A DNA stretch of 64,000 nucleotides, taken from contig NZ_JAKMCP010000002.1 in NCBI RefSeq assembly GCF_022662105.1, positions 62,001 to 126,000 on the forward strand, given 5' to 3'. A program made the translations under genes and the position numbers. The notes under the pieces are model-generated. The model was not told the origin of the DNA and ran no database searches. It saw only the letters and a list, made by a program, of their open reading frames with translations. The stretch's first letter is position 1. Every line of letters starts with the position of its first letter. The stretch comes from Aestuariivivens sediminis (GTDB taxonomy: Bacteria; Bacteroidota; Bacteroidia; Flavobacteriales; Flavobacteriaceae). Shown here piece by piece: positions 26,533-36,919 of this stretch.

Positions 26533-26867
26533 CTTCACCTAAGTTCGAACATATGCGATCCCCAAAATGACATATTAATTATGTTGAAAACAGATATCCA
26601 TCATGTCTTACTAAGCAAGGCATGAGATGCAAGACATCTCACCATAATGAGATTTCACTTCATTCCGCAGTGAAATGAAAGGGGTTATTTAATTTAGTGA
26701 CCTCAGTATACTGATTATTCATTTTTAAAATAACCAAATGAACGTTACAGTAATCAAAACAAACTGTAGAAATGTCGAGGTTAGTATTCTAAGAATTCAT
26801 GTCATTCCCTTAACCCTTAAACACTCAGGAGATTTCTCGCCTTTTAAAGACTATGATTGGAACAATA
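26533..26867. other. Intergenic region with two hairpins
   Basis: Gap between ackA and the DUF2807 gene. It holds two adjacent inverted repeats: TGAGATG/CATCTCA (26623-26629 and 26635-26641, 5-base loop) and ATTTCACT/AGTGAAAT (26652-26659 and 26669-26676, 9-base loop). Neither has a T-tract. They may be an extragenic palindromic element or RNA stabilisers. A 63-codon ORF at 26738-26929 has no credible features and runs into the gene on the other strand. Confidence 0.45.
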
Positions 26868-27614
26868 TCATTCAAAAATTAATTGGCCCTTATAAAGTTC
26901 TTCCACCTCAACTACAGGGGGTTCATTAACAGAAATTACATTGCCCGTTCCCGAAATGGTACCTTTTAAGGATTGTTGTGGGTTCAGAATCATATCATTG
27001 GAACCTCTGTTCCAAAACGTTACATTTTGGGCTACCAAATTCCTGCCTTCAAATCGGGAAGTTCCGGCTGCAAAGACTACACTCAGGTTATTGGTTCGTC
27101 CAGAAATGAAAGCATTGGAGAGGTTATTAAAAACCAGCCTTAGCGTCCCATTATCTATATGCATGTTAAAATTAGCATTGGTAAAGGTCTCTGGGGCATT
27201 GTAATCTTCAGATAACAGGGTCAGGTTGGGATAAGTTAAAACACCATCGGAACTGATATCATATTGCGTAGAACTTCTAATTTCTGTTATATTCGGAGAG
27301 GTTATATAGACTTTAGTGATGCCATAGGCCCTCACATAGTTACACGTATTTTTATCGGTTAATGTTAATTTACCATCAACGACAAGAGCGGTAACGTCAT
27401 CGAGTAAATTTTTCCCCGTTTCGATAACTACCTTCTGCTCTTCTCCTTCCTTTACAATTAATTCGATATCCCGGTTTACAAATATTTTATCGAAGGGGTC
27501 AACAACTACTTCATGTCGCAAGGTGCTGCCTGGTTTTTGGAAACAATCAATAGCGTTTTCACTGTTGCAAGCAACCAATATAAAAAGACATGCTATTTGT
27601 ATTATACGCTTCAT
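26868..27614 (-). CDS. DUF2807 (GIN-domain) lipoprotein
   Basis: A 248-residue lipoprotein whose signal peptide ends in LVAC (Cys16). The rest is a repetitive beta-rich domain with 'DKIFVNRDIELIVKEGEEQKVVIETGKNLLDDVTALVVDGKLTLTD'-like strands cut here only for recognition of the GIN/DUF2807 fold, a probable right-handed beta structure common in Bacteroidetes. Probably anchored in an outer envelope membrane. No activity is known. Confidence 0.82.
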   Translation of the reverse strand: MKRIIQIACLFILVACNSENAIDCFQKPGSTLRHEVVVDPFDKIFVNRDIELIVKEGEEQKVVIETGKNLLDDVTALVVDGKLTLTDKNTCNYVRAYGITKVYITSPNITEIRSSTQYDISSDGVLTYPNLTLLSEDYNAPETFTNANFNMHIDNGTLRLVFNNLSNAFISGRTNNLSVVFAAGTSRFEGRNLVAQNVTFWNRGSNDMILNPQQSLKGTISGTGNVISVNEPPVVEVEELYKGQLIFE

Positions 27615-27629
27615 TTACTTGTTAGTTGT

Positions 27630-28055
27630 TCATTGTCCCAGTACGTTTCCTTTCTCATCCAAAGGTAAAAAGGGATTGTACGCAATTTCCCAAAGATTAT
27701 TATCGGGGTCTGCAATATAACTGCTATAACCTCCCCAAAATACCTCTTCAGGTCTTTTAATAATTTTTACCTCTTTTGCTTCCAGAGCCGCAATCAAATC
27801 ATCAACTTCTTCTTTAGTTCTTGTATTAAACGCTAGCGTATAGCCTTTAAATCCTTTTCCCTCTGAACTAACAGTTGCATCTTCTGCTAATTTTTCCCTT
27901 GGGTAAAGCGACAAAAGAATGCCGTTTAATTGAAAAAACGTAATACTGTCGTTACTTGAATCCAATTTTTTCCAACCAAATTTTTCTTCATAAAACCGGG
28001 AAGACATCTGGAGGTCACTTACTCCAAGTCCTACTATTGTTAATCTCTGTTCCAT
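27630..28055 (-). CDS. VOC-family (glyoxalase/dioxygenase fold) protein
   Basis: A 141-residue protein with the paired beta-alpha-beta-beta-beta modules of the vicinal oxygen chelate superfamily. Recognisable parts are the opening VGLGVSDLQMSSRFYEEKFGWKK and the closing IADPDNNLWEIAYNP. The second-half metal Glu is present (WEIA); the N-terminal metal ligand is not obvious. Substrate unknown. It starts 11 bases downstream of the PagL-like gene and ends 15 bases before the DUF2807 gene, so all three may be co-transcribed. Confidence 0.83.
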   Translation of the reverse strand: MEQRLTIVGLGVSDLQMSSRFYEEKFGWKKLDSSNDSITFFQLNGILLSLYPREKLAEDATVSSEGKGFKGYTLAFNTRTKEEVDDLIAALEAKEVKIIKRPEEVFWGGYSSYIADPDNNLWEIAYNPFLPLDEKGNVLGQ

Positions 28056-28066
28056 AGTATAATCAT

Positions 28067-29164
28067 TTACAATCTAATACCAACGCCAAACTCAACGGCT
28101 TCAGCTTTTGCTCCATGGGATTTGAGGGTTAGGGCTCCAAACCATGTGTTACTAAAGTATCGTTTTAACCCTATCCTAAAATAGGTTCTACCTTCAAAAT
28201 CGAAAGGGTAATACACGTAATACCCCAACTGTGTTACAATGGATAGGTTGTTCACAAACAATTCATGACCAGCAAAGATACCAACCCGTTTATAATCTTC
28301 ATTTCCAGAGACTTCATCTTCCGGAAAAGCAACCGATTTATAATAGATGAGTTCTTTTAAAAAATTTGAAAAAAATATATCGGTTCCAAATTGCAAGGCA
28401 CTTTTTCTATTGATACGTTTATCGGCATATGCAGAAACAATATAAAAGGGGAATTGTCCACTGCCAACCACATCACTTTCGTTAATACCTGTTCTAAAAG
28501 CGAAATTATATTTTATGGGTTGCCGATATATTCTGTCGTTTTCATCAAGAGTATATTGATACGCCTGCGAATCTTCCTCTAAATTGTATGTAACCCCAAA
28601 ATTAAGGGTTATTGAATTAATACTTGTATTCGGTGCTTTAATATTGGCATTGGAATAATGTAATAGCGCTACCCCAGCTTGAAATCCGAAACGCCCAATA
28701 ACCCGTTCCTTTTTATAGTTGAGCATCGCATATGTACTACTCATAAAATGGGATCCAAAAGCATTATTCCTAAAATTATGTTCTTTGTCGTACGGATTAT
28801 TGGTATAGGCCAAACCTTGACCTATACGAAACATTAATTGTCGTTTGAAAACGTAAAAATTATAATGTGCATAAGCCGAAATGACTTGCCCCAGCACATC
28901 ATTTTTAAGATTTTGATATGCTATGGAAACACCATAGTCCGGGTAGTTATAGCGTTGTTCCCAATCATTAAATCCATAGGTTTTCTTACTCCACGAAACA
29001 ATAACACCCTCGGGGTGTCCTTGAATTAAATGAAGGATATCGTTATTGTGAAGTGCAATATTCCCTTTAAAATAATTGACATCAATATAAGAGGTAAACT
29101 GCTTTTGCTGTGAAAAAGACAGTGTCTGAATAACACAAAATAGACCTGAAAAAATGAGTCTCAT
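28067..29164 (-). CDS. PagL-like acyloxyacyl hydrolase, outer-membrane beta-barrel
   Basis: A 365-residue protein with a signal peptide (about 1-19, cleaved near SFSQQ), many amphipathic strands and a C-terminal strand ending in an aliphatic residue, as in outer-membrane barrels. The segment GVALLHYSNANIKAPN (His169, Ser171) matches the His-Ser of lipid A 3-O-deacylase PagL, although the protein is about twice PagL's length. It may remodel lipid A. I take the ATG at 29164, since the ATG at 29185 would place seven residues ahead of the signal peptide. Confidence 0.72.
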   Translation of the reverse strand: MRLIFSGLFCVIQTLSFSQQKQFTSYIDVNYFKGNIALHNNDILHLIQGHPEGVIVSWSKKTYGFNDWEQRYNYPDYGVSIAYQNLKNDVLGQVISAYAHYNFYVFKRQLMFRIGQGLAYTNNPYDKEHNFRNNAFGSHFMSSTYAMLNYKKERVIGRFGFQAGVALLHYSNANIKAPNTSINSITLNFGVTYNLEEDSQAYQYTLDENDRIYRQPIKYNFAFRTGINESDVVGSGQFPFYIVSAYADKRINRKSALQFGTDIFFSNFLKELIYYKSVAFPEDEVSGNEDYKRVGIFAGHELFVNNLSIVTQLGYYVYYPFDFEGRTYFRIGLKRYFSNTWFGALTLKSHGAKAEAVEFGVGIRL

Positions 29165-29196
29165 GTAGGATGGGTTATAGAGCAAAAGTACAGGAA

Positions 29197-30153
29197 TTAG
29201 AACAACGCTGATGCTATAGCTTTAATATTATCACTTTTACCCATGGAATAATAATGCAAAAATGGTACACCTGCCGCTTTTAATTCTTTCGATTGCGCAA
29301 TGGCAAATTCAATACCTACCTGCCTTACTGCTTTATTATCCTTACAACCTTCAACAGCTTCAATAAGCTCCTGTGGCAAATCAATTTTAAAGACTTGGGG
29401 TAAAAGCTGTAAATGACGTTTTACCGCAATAGGTTTAATCCCCGGAATAATGGGCACCGTAATACCTATCTCCTGGGCTTTTTTAACAAAGTCGAAATAC
29501 TTTTGGTTATCAAAAAACATTTGTGTGACCACATAGTCTGCACCGGCATCAACTTTTTCTTTTAACCGTTTTAAATCGGTAGTTAAGGAAGGGGCCTCCA
29601 TATGCTTTTCCGGATATCCTGCCACTCCAACACAAAAATCATAATGATGATCTTCTTCGTCATTATCATGTAAATGCCGCCCTTTATTCAAATTAGCGAT
29701 TTGTCTTACCAAATCGATAGCATAAGCATTACCACCCTGAGTAGGCACAAAATAAGGTTCGTCCTTTCTGGCGTCTCCACGCAGGGCTACAACATTGTCG
29801 ATTCCTAAATAGTGACAATCCACCAAAACATACTCGGTTTCTTCCTTGGTAAATCCGCCACATAATAAATGTGGAATGGCATCTACTTTGTATTTATGCA
29901 TAATAGAAGCACAAATACCCACTGTTCCGGGACGCATTCGAGTAATGCGTTTTTCCAGTAATCCATTTCCTTTATCAATAAACACAAACTCTTCTCTGGA
30001 GGTCGTCACATCAATAAACGGTGGATTAAATTCCATTAATGGATCGATATTGTTATATAAATCCTGAATGTTCATGCCTTTTTTAGGTGGTATAACCTCA
30101 AATGAAAAAAGGGTTTTTCCGTTTGCCTGTTTGATGTGCTCTGTTACTTTCAT
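29197..30153 (-). CDS. metF: Methylenetetrahydrofolate reductase
   Basis: Flavin-dependent reduction of 5,10-methylene-THF to 5-methyl-THF, the methyl donor for methionine synthase. The 318 residues form a TIM barrel with FSFEVIPPKKG at the start, followed by DVTTSRE, ALRGD and the GADYVVTQMFFDN block. The start at 30153 (MKVTEHIKQANGKTLFSFE) fits the family better than the ATG at 30174. It lies 131 bases downstream of metH on the same strand, so it is probably covered by the same SAM riboswitch. Confidence 0.93.
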   Translation of the reverse strand: MKVTEHIKQANGKTLFSFEVIPPKKGMNIQDLYNNIDPLMEFNPPFIDVTTSREEFVFIDKGNGLLEKRITRMRPGTVGICASIMHKYKVDAIPHLLCGGFTKEETEYVLVDCHYLGIDNVVALRGDARKDEPYFVPTQGGNAYAIDLVRQIANLNKGRHLHDNDEEDHHYDFCVGVAGYPEKHMEAPSLTTDLKRLKEKVDAGADYVVTQMFFDNQKYFDFVKKAQEIGITVPIIPGIKPIAVKRHLQLLPQVFKIDLPQELIEAVEGCKDNKAVRQVGIEFAIAQSKELKAAGVPFLHYYSMGKSDNIKAIASALF

Positions 30154-30284
30154 GCTTCTCTGCAAAACGTCCAATTGGAGCGTTTTTTATGGTGGTTTTG
30201 GTTTAATTTATATTCTTTGGACCTGCTTAAAAACAGTGCTCCATTTGACAAAGAAAAAGGATCTTACACCAATGGTCAATACCG

Positions 30285-32960
30285 TTATTGACTTGCAATG
30301 TTGGGGTGCAGCCATTTTCTGGCCTTCTCCTTTGCAATCCCTTTTCGTTGGGCATAGTTGGCGACCTGGTCATCCGTAATCTTGCCCAAACCAAAATATT
30401 TGGCTTCCGGATGGGCAAAATAGTACCCGGAAACGGCTGCTGCCGGCCACATAGCCAAACTTTCGGTTAATTTTACTCCAATTAACTGCTCCACCTCCAA
30501 CAAGCTCCAAATCGTTTCCTTTTCCAAATGATCTGGACAAGCGGGATAACCCGGTGCAGGCCGTATACCTTTGTAACTTTCCTTAATTAAATCATCATTT
30601 GTCAAATCTTCCCCTGCAGCATAGCCCCAATGTTTCGTCCGTATTTGTTTATGTAAATATTCGGCAAAGGCTTCAGCGAATCGATCTGCTATAGCCTGAG
30701 CCATAATCGCATTATAATCATCATGCTTTTCTTTAAATGTTTCCGCTAATTCCTGTGCCCCAAAAATGCCAACACAAAAAGCTCCAATATAATCGGTTCT
30801 ACCCGTTTCTTTTGGTGCTATAAAATCGGCAAGAGCCAAATTAGGAATCCCTTCTCGCTTTTTCAATTGCTGCCGTAAAGTCCTAAATACGGCCACTTCC
30901 TTTCCTTTTTTCATTACAGAAATGTCATCCTCATTTATTGTATTGGCCTCAAACAATCCAAACACCGCCTTGGGTTTTAATAACTGCTTGGCCACTATTT
31001 CCCGAATCATCTGCTGAGCGTCTTCATAAAGATGTGTTGCTTGTTCCCCAACAATTTTATCGTCTAATATTTCCGGAAATTTACCATGTAAATCCCAACT
31101 TCTAAAAAAGGGACTCCAGTCGATGTAGGGTAACAAGTTTTTTAAACTTAATTGCTTTAGTACCTGAACCCCTAATTCTTTAGGCTTTACAATGGGTGAG
31201 GTTTCCCAATCTATAGTATATTTTTTTTGGCGTGCCTCTTCAATGGATATATAAGATTTCTCCTTGCCACGTTTTAAAAACTTGGTTCTAAAATCTTCAT
31301 AATCGGCTTTTAACTTAACGACATACTCATGTGCCGTTCTTTTATTCAGTAAATCCCCAACAACTGTCACAGCTCTTGAGGCATCGTTAACATGAACGAC
31401 GGCATTGTTGTATTGGGTGTCAATTTTTACAGCGGTATGGGCTTTTGATGTTGTTGCGCCTCCAATGAGTAAAGGCAACTCAAAATTCAGACGTTGCATT
31501 TCCTTGGCCAAATACACCATTTCATCAAGTGATGGTGTGATTAAACCTGATAATCCAATGGCATCCACTCGTTCCCTAATGGCTGTTTCAATAATTTTTT
31601 CGGGTGGTACCATAACCCCTAAATCGACAATCTCGTAATTGTTACAGGCCAATACCACACTAACGATGTTTTTACCAATATCATGCACATCGCCTTTTAC
31701 GGTGGCCATTAAAATTTTCCCTACAGGTTCTTGTTTATCGGACTTTTCGGCTTCGATATAGGGGTTGAGATAGGCTACTGCCTTCTTCATGACCCGTGCG
31801 GATTTCACCACCTGAGGCAAAAACATTTTCCCCGCTCCAAATAAATCGCCAACAACGTTCATTCCAATCATTAAATGGCCTTCAATCACCTCTATAGGTT
31901 TTTCAGCCTGTAATCGAGCGGCTTCAACATCTTCAATAATAAACGCATCTATACCCTTGACCAAGGCATGTGTAATACGCTCCTGAAGCGACCCCTCCCG
32001 CCAGGACAAATCCACTGTTTTTTCTTTCGAAACCCCCTTAACGGTTTCGGCAAATTCCAATAAGCGCTCCGTGGCATCATCACGCCTGTCCAATATCACG
32101 TCTTCCACATGCTCCAACAAATCCTTGGGAATATCATCATAAACTTCCAACAAAGCAGGATTAACAATACCCATATTCATGCCTGCCTGTATGGCATGGT
32201 ATAAAAATACGGAGTGCATGGCCTCCCGTACCACATTATTCCCTCTAAAAGAAAAGGAAACATTGCTTACCCCGCCACTAACACTAACATTGGGTAAGTT
32301 TTCTCTAACCCATTTGGTGGCCTCTATAAAATCCAGAGCGTTTCTGCGGTGTTCTTCCATTCCTGTAGCTACCGGAAAAACATTCAAATCGAAAATGATA
32401 TCTTCAGACGGAAACTCTACTTTATTAACCAGAATGTCATAGGAGCGTTTTGCGATTTCTATACGCCTTCTATAATTATCGGCCTGACCAATCTCATCAA
32501 AAGCCATAACAATAACCGCAGCACCATAACGCTTAATCTGCTTGGCTTCCCATATGAATTTATCCTCTCCTTCCTTGAGTGAAATGGAGTTCACAACCCC
32601 TTTTCCTTGAACGACCTGCAAACCGGCTTCAATAATTTCCCATTTGGAACTATCAATCATAATGGGTACACGACAAATATCTGGCTCGGCAGCAATTAAG
32701 TTTAAGAATTTAATCATAGCCGCTTTGCCGTCTATAAGACCGTCGTCAAAATTAACATCAATAATTTGGGCTCCGCCATCTACCTGGTGGCGTGCTATAT
32801 CCAAGGCCTCATCAAACTTCTCCTCCTTTATCAATCGCAAAAACATTCGAGAACCCGCCACATTAGTACGCTCTCCAATGTTAATAAAATTGCTGTTCTC
32901 ATTAATGACCAGAGGTTCCAGTCCTGACAATTTCATGTATTTGCTCTGTTTAACTTTCAT
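30285..32960 (-). CDS. metH: Cobalamin-dependent methionine synthase, pterin/B12/activation part
   Basis: The 891-residue C-terminal three-quarters of MetH. In order: the methyl-THF-binding barrel (about 15-285; [10 protein letters not shown]), the cap domain, the B12-binding domain with the DxHxxG motif (GDVHDIGKN, near residue 430), and the SAM-binding activation domain ([12 protein letters not shown]). The homocysteine domain is a separate upstream gene. Together the two total 1235 residues, as in one-piece MetH. The gap between them is 45 bases with in-frame stops, so the split is real. Confidence 0.95.
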   Translation of the reverse strand: MKVKQSKYMKLSGLEPLVINENSNFINIGERTNVAGSRMFLRLIKEEKFDEALDIARHQVDGGAQIIDVNFDDGLIDGKAAMIKFLNLIAAEPDICRVPIMIDSSKWEIIEAGLQVVQGKGVVNSISLKEGEDKFIWEAKQIKRYGAAVIVMAFDEIGQADNYRRRIEIAKRSYDILVNKVEFPSEDIIFDLNVFPVATGMEEHRRNALDFIEATKWVRENLPNVSVSGGVSNVSFSFRGNNVVREAMHSVFLYHAIQAGMNMGIVNPALLEVYDDIPKDLLEHVEDVILDRRDDATERLLEFAETVKGVSKEKTVDLSWREGSLQERITHALVKGIDAFIIEDVEAARLQAEKPIEVIEGHLMIGMNVVGDLFGAGKMFLPQVVKSARVMKKAVAYLNPYIEAEKSDKQEPVGKILMATVKGDVHDIGKNIVSVVLACNNYEIVDLGVMVPPEKIIETAIRERVDAIGLSGLITPSLDEMVYLAKEMQRLNFELPLLIGGATTSKAHTAVKIDTQYNNAVVHVNDASRAVTVVGDLLNKRTAHEYVVKLKADYEDFRTKFLKRGKEKSYISIEEARQKKYTIDWETSPIVKPKELGVQVLKQLSLKNLLPYIDWSPFFRSWDLHGKFPEILDDKIVGEQATHLYEDAQQMIREIVAKQLLKPKAVFGLFEANTINEDDISVMKKGKEVAVFRTLRQQLKKREGIPNLALADFIAPKETGRTDYIGAFCVGIFGAQELAETFKEKHDDYNAIMAQAIADRFAEAFAEYLHKQIRTKHWGYAAGEDLTNDDLIKESYKGIRPAPGYPACPDHLEKETIWSLLEVEQLIGVKLTESLAMWPAAAVSGYYFAHPEAKYFGLGKITDDQVANYAQRKGIAKEKARKWLHPNIASQ

Positions 32961-33005
32961 CTATACACTTTACCGTTCGTTGTGATATCGAGTATCCTTA
33001 GACAT

Positions 33006-34040
33006 TTATAAGGAAGGGTTACTATTTTCACTCCTCTGGTCTGGGACATATCCAAATTTACGTGGTTTATATTTTGCGGCTATATTTGCAATTACCTTGA
33101 TATGTTCCGGTGTAGTACCACAACAACCTCCCACGATATTAACTAAATTCTTCTTTAAATAGGCTTCAATTTGTTCGCCCATTTCTTCTGGAGTTTCATC
33201 ATATTCTCCAAAAGCATTTGGCAAACCGGCATTAGGATGTGCCGATATTGCAAAATCGGTTTTATTGGCAACGGCCTCCAAATGGGGTTGTAATAAATTG
33301 GCCCCCAATGCGCAATTAAACCCTATAGACAACAAAGGAATATGTGATACCGAAATCAAGAAAGCCTCAGCCGTTTGCCCTGATAAGGTACGCCCGCTGG
33401 CATCTGTTATGGTTCCGCTAAGCATGATTGGGATATCGATGTTACGCTCTTCCTTGACCTCCTCAATAGCAAATAACGCCGCTTTAGCATTCAGGGTATC
33501 AAATACGGTTTCAACCAATAATACATCGACACCGCCATCTAAAAGTGCTTCCACCTGTTGTTTATATGCTGAGCGTAAATCTTCGAATGTTACTGCTCTA
33601 TACCCGGGATCATTAACATCGGGGGACATACTTGCCGTACGGTTTGTTGGTCCCATAGAGCCTGCCACAAAACGAGGTTTTTGTGGTTCCTTAAGTGAAA
33701 ATTCATCGGCGACCTCCTTTGCTAATTTGGCCGATTGATAATTAAGTTCATATACCAGATCTTCCATTTGATAATCGGCCATCGCTATGGTAGTCCCGGA
33801 AAATGTATTGGTTTCCACAATATCTGCCCCTGCTTCAAAATATTTGGCGTGAATGCTTTTTATGGCTTCGGGTTGGGTAATAGACAAGAGATCGTTGTTA
33901 CCCTGTAAAGGTATGGGATAATCCTTGAATCGTTCACCCCTAAAATCTTCTTCCGTAAATTTATAGCGTTGTAACATCGTACCCATAGCACCATCCAACA
34001 CCAAAATACGTTCCAGTATGGCTTGTTTAATATTTGACAT
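33006..34040 (-). CDS. Methionine synthase homocysteine-binding subunit
   Basis: A 344-residue homocysteine S-methyltransferase barrel, equivalent to the N-terminal domain of MetH. Zinc ligands are visible as a Cys in GFNCALG and the Cys pair in [10 protein letters not shown]. It starts the methionine-cycle operon (this gene, metH, metF), 55 bases downstream of a SAM-I riboswitch. The split form of MetH is common in Bacteroidetes. On its own it could act on another methyl donor, but the context makes a MetH subunit far more likely. Confidence 0.93.
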   Translation of the reverse strand: MSNIKQAILERILVLDGAMGTMLQRYKFTEEDFRGERFKDYPIPLQGNNDLLSITQPEAIKSIHAKYFEAGADIVETNTFSGTTIAMADYQMEDLVYELNYQSAKLAKEVADEFSLKEPQKPRFVAGSMGPTNRTASMSPDVNDPGYRAVTFEDLRSAYKQQVEALLDGGVDVLLVETVFDTLNAKAALFAIEEVKEERNIDIPIMLSGTITDASGRTLSGQTAEAFLISVSHIPLLSIGFNCALGANLLQPHLEAVANKTDFAISAHPNAGLPNAFGEYDETPEEMGEQIEAYLKKNLVNIVGGCCGTTPEHIKVIANIAAKYKPRKFGYVPDQRSENSNPSL

Positions 34041-34094
34041 TGATATTATTTATATCTAGATATGTCATCAAGAAAAGTTAAGGAATCACTTTTC

Positions 34095-34213
34095 GTTATC
34101 TTTCCAACACACTTGGTATTAGTAGAATTTAGCACCTTCTTATCCTAAGTGGTCATGAGGAAAAGGGTTGCCAAGGCTTCAACGGGTCTATTCCCTCTGC
34201 CTTTCTTGATAAC
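34095..34213 (-). ncRNA. SAM-I riboswitch (S box) upstream of metH
   Basis: The minus strand carries the conserved S-box core: GTTATCAAGAAAGG, AGAGGGA...GACCC, GAAGCCTTGGCAACC and AAGGTGCTAAATTC. Closing helix P1 pairs GTTATC (34213-34208) with GATAAC (34100-34095), and a small P4 hairpin (CCAA/TTGG) precedes the 3' side. After P1, GAAAAGT and ACTTTTC form a 7-bp hairpin before the ATG but without a strong T-run, so control may be translational. Expected to turn off metH-metF when SAM is plentiful. Confidence 0.92.
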
Positions 34214-34308
34214 CTATTAGTACGTTTATAAACTAGGGCGCTAAATTAACATTTTATTTTTAGATTTACCATTAAAAAGAAACGTAACTTCAACTACCAG
34301 TATTGAAA

Positions 34309-35205
34309 TTATTTAATTTTTAATCCTCTGGACGTTTCTCTACCGTAACCTTTTACTATAATGGAATCTTTGGTCATTCTTACTATGGAAAAAGCCGAGC
34401 TATACGATGTGTCCACCATGCCTTTAAAGGTTAAAAAATGTACTCCATTTTGCTCTAAATAATCACCATCGTGATTGTGACCGTTAAAATAAAATTTAAC
34501 ATTTTTATAGTCTGCAATGAGCTCTAAAAACTGACTGTAATTCCATATATTATGCATGTCGGGATCTCTTGCAACAGGAAAATGGCAGTAAAACCCTACC
34601 CATTCATTGTTATGCAACGCATCATTTAACTCACTTTTCACCCAATGTAATTGTGTGCGGCTCAATCCACCATTCCACGGTTTTAAATTGGGCAAACTAT
34701 CCTTTACCAATAGATTATAAAGGGAATCTGTTTCGGTCCGTTTTTCCCTAGAAATGGCACCATGTTTGCTTAAATCGTTGCCATCCAAAACAATAAAACG
34801 CCAATTATGGATTTTAAAGCTATAATACCGTTTGGATAACCCCAATTTCATAGGAACCAAAGGTTTTAACGAATCTACCACACTGAAATCATGATTTCCT
34901 AACACGTGCTTTTTGTCTGATTTTATTGTATTCCAAATTGGTAGTACAGAATCAAAACTAGCAAAATCCCTATCAATAAAGTCTCCCAAATGAATAACAT
35001 ATTTTAATGCTTTAGAATTAAATACGGTAACGGCTTCCTGGAGTCTTTTTGTTGAGTTCCTATAATATCTAACTGAATTATTAGGGCAATCACAGAATTG
35101 GCAATCTGCAATAATCCCAATGTCGAAATATTCTGAAGTCTTACTTGTATCAGGCTTGCAGGACAAAATAATGAGAAAGAAAACTAAACCATACGTCTTC
35201 ATCAT
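34309..35205 (-). CDS. Metallophosphoesterase lipoprotein, ADPRibase-Mn-like
   Basis: A 298-residue calcineurin-like phosphoesterase with a lipoprotein signal (LSC, Cys16). The metal motifs GIIADCQF, HLGDFIDRDF, LGNHDF and NGHNHDG are in the usual order. The opening pattern IADCQFCDC followed by RYYRNSTKRLQEAV resembles Mn-dependent ADP-ribose/CDP-alcohol diphosphatases rather than plain phosphatases. The lipobox puts it outside the cytoplasm, so it would act on scavenged nucleotide diphosphates. It is downstream of cysM (22 bases). Confidence 0.82.
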   Translation of the reverse strand: MMKTYGLVFFLIILSCKPDTSKTSEYFDIGIIADCQFCDCPNNSVRYYRNSTKRLQEAVTVFNSKALKYVIHLGDFIDRDFASFDSVLPIWNTIKSDKKHVLGNHDFSVVDSLKPLVPMKLGLSKRYYSFKIHNWRFIVLDGNDLSKHGAISREKRTETDSLYNLLVKDSLPNLKPWNGGLSRTQLHWVKSELNDALHNNEWVGFYCHFPVARDPDMHNIWNYSQFLELIADYKNVKFYFNGHNHDGDYLEQNGVHFLTFKGMVDTSYSSAFSIVRMTKDSIIVKGYGRETSRGLKIK

Positions 35206-35227
35206 GGATCATTTGGTTAGACCTAAC

Positions 35228-36118
35228 TTATTCAAACAATGTTGAGGATAGATACCGATCTCCTCTATCGCAAATAACAGCCACGATAACACCTTCATCC
35301 AGCTGTTCGGCTATTTTTAATGCACAAAACACGGAACCTCCACTACTCATTCCGGCAAAAACGCCTTCCTGGCTTGCCAATTTTTGAGTGGTTACCTTAG
35401 CATCTGCTTCAGTGACTTCAATAACTACATCTACCTTGGATCTATCAAAAAACTTAGGGACATATTCTTTGGGCCATTTTCTAATTCCTGGAATTCTCGA
35501 ATTATCATCTGGCTGTGCACCTACAATAGTGATGGCTTTATTTTTTTCTTTTAAATAGGTGGACACCCCCATTATGGTTCCTGTGGTGCCCATTGCCGAA
35601 ACAAAATGTGTTATTTTGCCGTGAGTGGCTTCCCAAATTTCCGGACCAGTAGTTTTATAGTGGGCTTTCCAATTATCGTCATTTTCAAATTGGTTAAGCA
35701 GTGTATAGCCTTTCTCATCTCTTAGCTTAAGCGCTAAATCACGAGAACCCTCAATACCAATATCAGCTGGGGTTAAAATTACCTTTGCGCCATAGGCTCG
35801 CATAGTCTTTACCCGCTCTTCAGTTGAGTTTTCAGGCATGATTAATACCATATTAAGCCCCAATAACTTTGAAATAAAGGCCAAGGCAATTCCTGTATTT
35901 CCACTGGTGGCTTCAACTAAAGTGCCTCCTTTTTTAACATCACCACGTTTTAGAGCTTCATAGATCATATTAAAGGCAGGGCGATCTTTTACACTACCGC
36001 CGGGATTATTCCCTTCTAATTTTAAAAATAACCTGACCCCTTTTTTGGAAATAAGATGCGTTGCCTCCACAAGCGGGGTATTACCAATTTGACCAATAAT
36101 ACTATTTTCGAATGCCAT
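35228..36118 (-). CDS. cysM: Cysteine synthase, CysM type
   Basis: PLP enzyme making cysteine from O-acetylserine and sulfide or thiosulfate. The PLP Lys lies in [10 protein letters not shown], the phosphate loop is EATSGNTG, and the CysM-type block [14 protein letters not shown] near residue 210 separates it from CysK. The 296 residues are normal. Its start overlaps the end of cysE by 17 bases, implying coupled translation of the two-step serine-to-cysteine pathway. Confidence 0.93.
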   Translation of the reverse strand: MAFENSIIGQIGNTPLVEATHLISKKGVRLFLKLEGNNPGGSVKDRPAFNMIYEALKRGDVKKGGTLVEATSGNTGIALAFISKLLGLNMVLIMPENSTEERVKTMRAYGAKVILTPADIGIEGSRDLALKLRDEKGYTLLNQFENDDNWKAHYKTTGPEIWEATHGKITHFVSAMGTTGTIMGVSTYLKEKNKAITIVGAQPDDNSRIPGIRKWPKEYVPKFFDRSKVDVVIEVTEADAKVTTQKLASQEGVFAGMSSGGSVFCALKIAEQLDEGVIVAVICDRGDRYLSSTLFE

Positions 36119-36845
36119 TCTTTTTTGGTCTAATTTTTATTTCAGTTTGATAGGTTACCAAGGAATTTTCAGGAACCGATTGGGTAATCCATACGTTCGC
36201 TCCTATAATGCTGTTTGCGCCAATAACGATATCACCTCCTAATATGGTAGCGTTCGCATAAATGCAAACATTGTCTTCAATGGTCGGGTGCCGCTTTACA
36301 GAGGCTAAATTCTTAGCAACGGAAATACCCCCAAGTGTCACCCCCTGGTATATTTTAACGTGATTCCCTATTATGGATGTTTCCCCTATAACAATTCCTG
36401 TACCGTGATCGATATAAAATGAATCGCCAATGGTAGCACCTGGGTGAATATCAATGCCGGTAATACCATGGATATACTCACTCATCATCCTGGGAAGAAT
36501 ATGAACTTTTTGTTTATAAAGCTCGTGGCTTAGTCTGTAGATGGCAATCGCATGAAACCCGGGATATGCTAAATAGATTTCGTCCAAACTGTGTGACGCC
36601 GGATCATTACATTCAAAAGCGATAGCATCCAGGTCTAATTTTCGCCTTAACTCCGGAAGTTTAGTTCTGAAGGTTTCCCAGGCATGATCACCCCCATCCA
36701 GAGAAAGACGAGACAGAATTTTAAGAAATGTGCTTTCTAAATACGCTTCATGTTCAGTTTGTTGCTCTTCATCAAATAGTGAATAGAACAACCGTTTAGT
36801 AAATAGTTTTACGGTATCCTTTAGGCAAACATTATAACTTTTCAC
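36102..36845 (-). CDS. cysE: Serine O-acetyltransferase
   Basis: Acetylates serine to O-acetylserine, the acceptor for cysM. The C-terminal half (about 125-240) is a left-handed beta-helix of hexapeptide repeats with the catalytic [11 protein letters not shown] block. The N-terminal helical domain is about 120 residues, of the EpsC/plant-like type. Overlaps cysM by 17 bases. It lies 74 bases downstream of the siroheme synthase gene and so may be the distal part of the sulfate-assimilation operon. Confidence 0.93.
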   Translation of the reverse strand: MKSYNVCLKDTVKLFTKRLFYSLFDEEQQTEHEAYLESTFLKILSRLSLDGGDHAWETFRTKLPELRRKLDLDAIAFECNDPASHSLDEIYLAYPGFHAIAIYRLSHELYKQKVHILPRMMSEYIHGITGIDIHPGATIGDSFYIDHGTGIVIGETSIIGNHVKIYQGVTLGGISVAKNLASVKRHPTIEDNVCIYANATILGGDIVIGANSIIGANVWITQSVPENSLVTYQTEIKIRPKKNGIRK

Positions 36846-36919
36846 AGCTTAGAATTTATTTAATGTTCAATGATTTGTTTAAAGTCGCAAATTTGATACG
36901 AAATTACACAATTATAAAT

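Noticed and set aside
26738-26929. 63-codon plus-strand ORF in the gap after ackA.
   Set aside because: Composition is not protein-like, there is no promoter, and it runs into the end of the DUF2807 gene on the other strand.
32961-33005. metH split as a sequencing frameshift.
   Set aside because: Both parts are in the same frame and are separated by three stop codons, so no single indel restores fusion.
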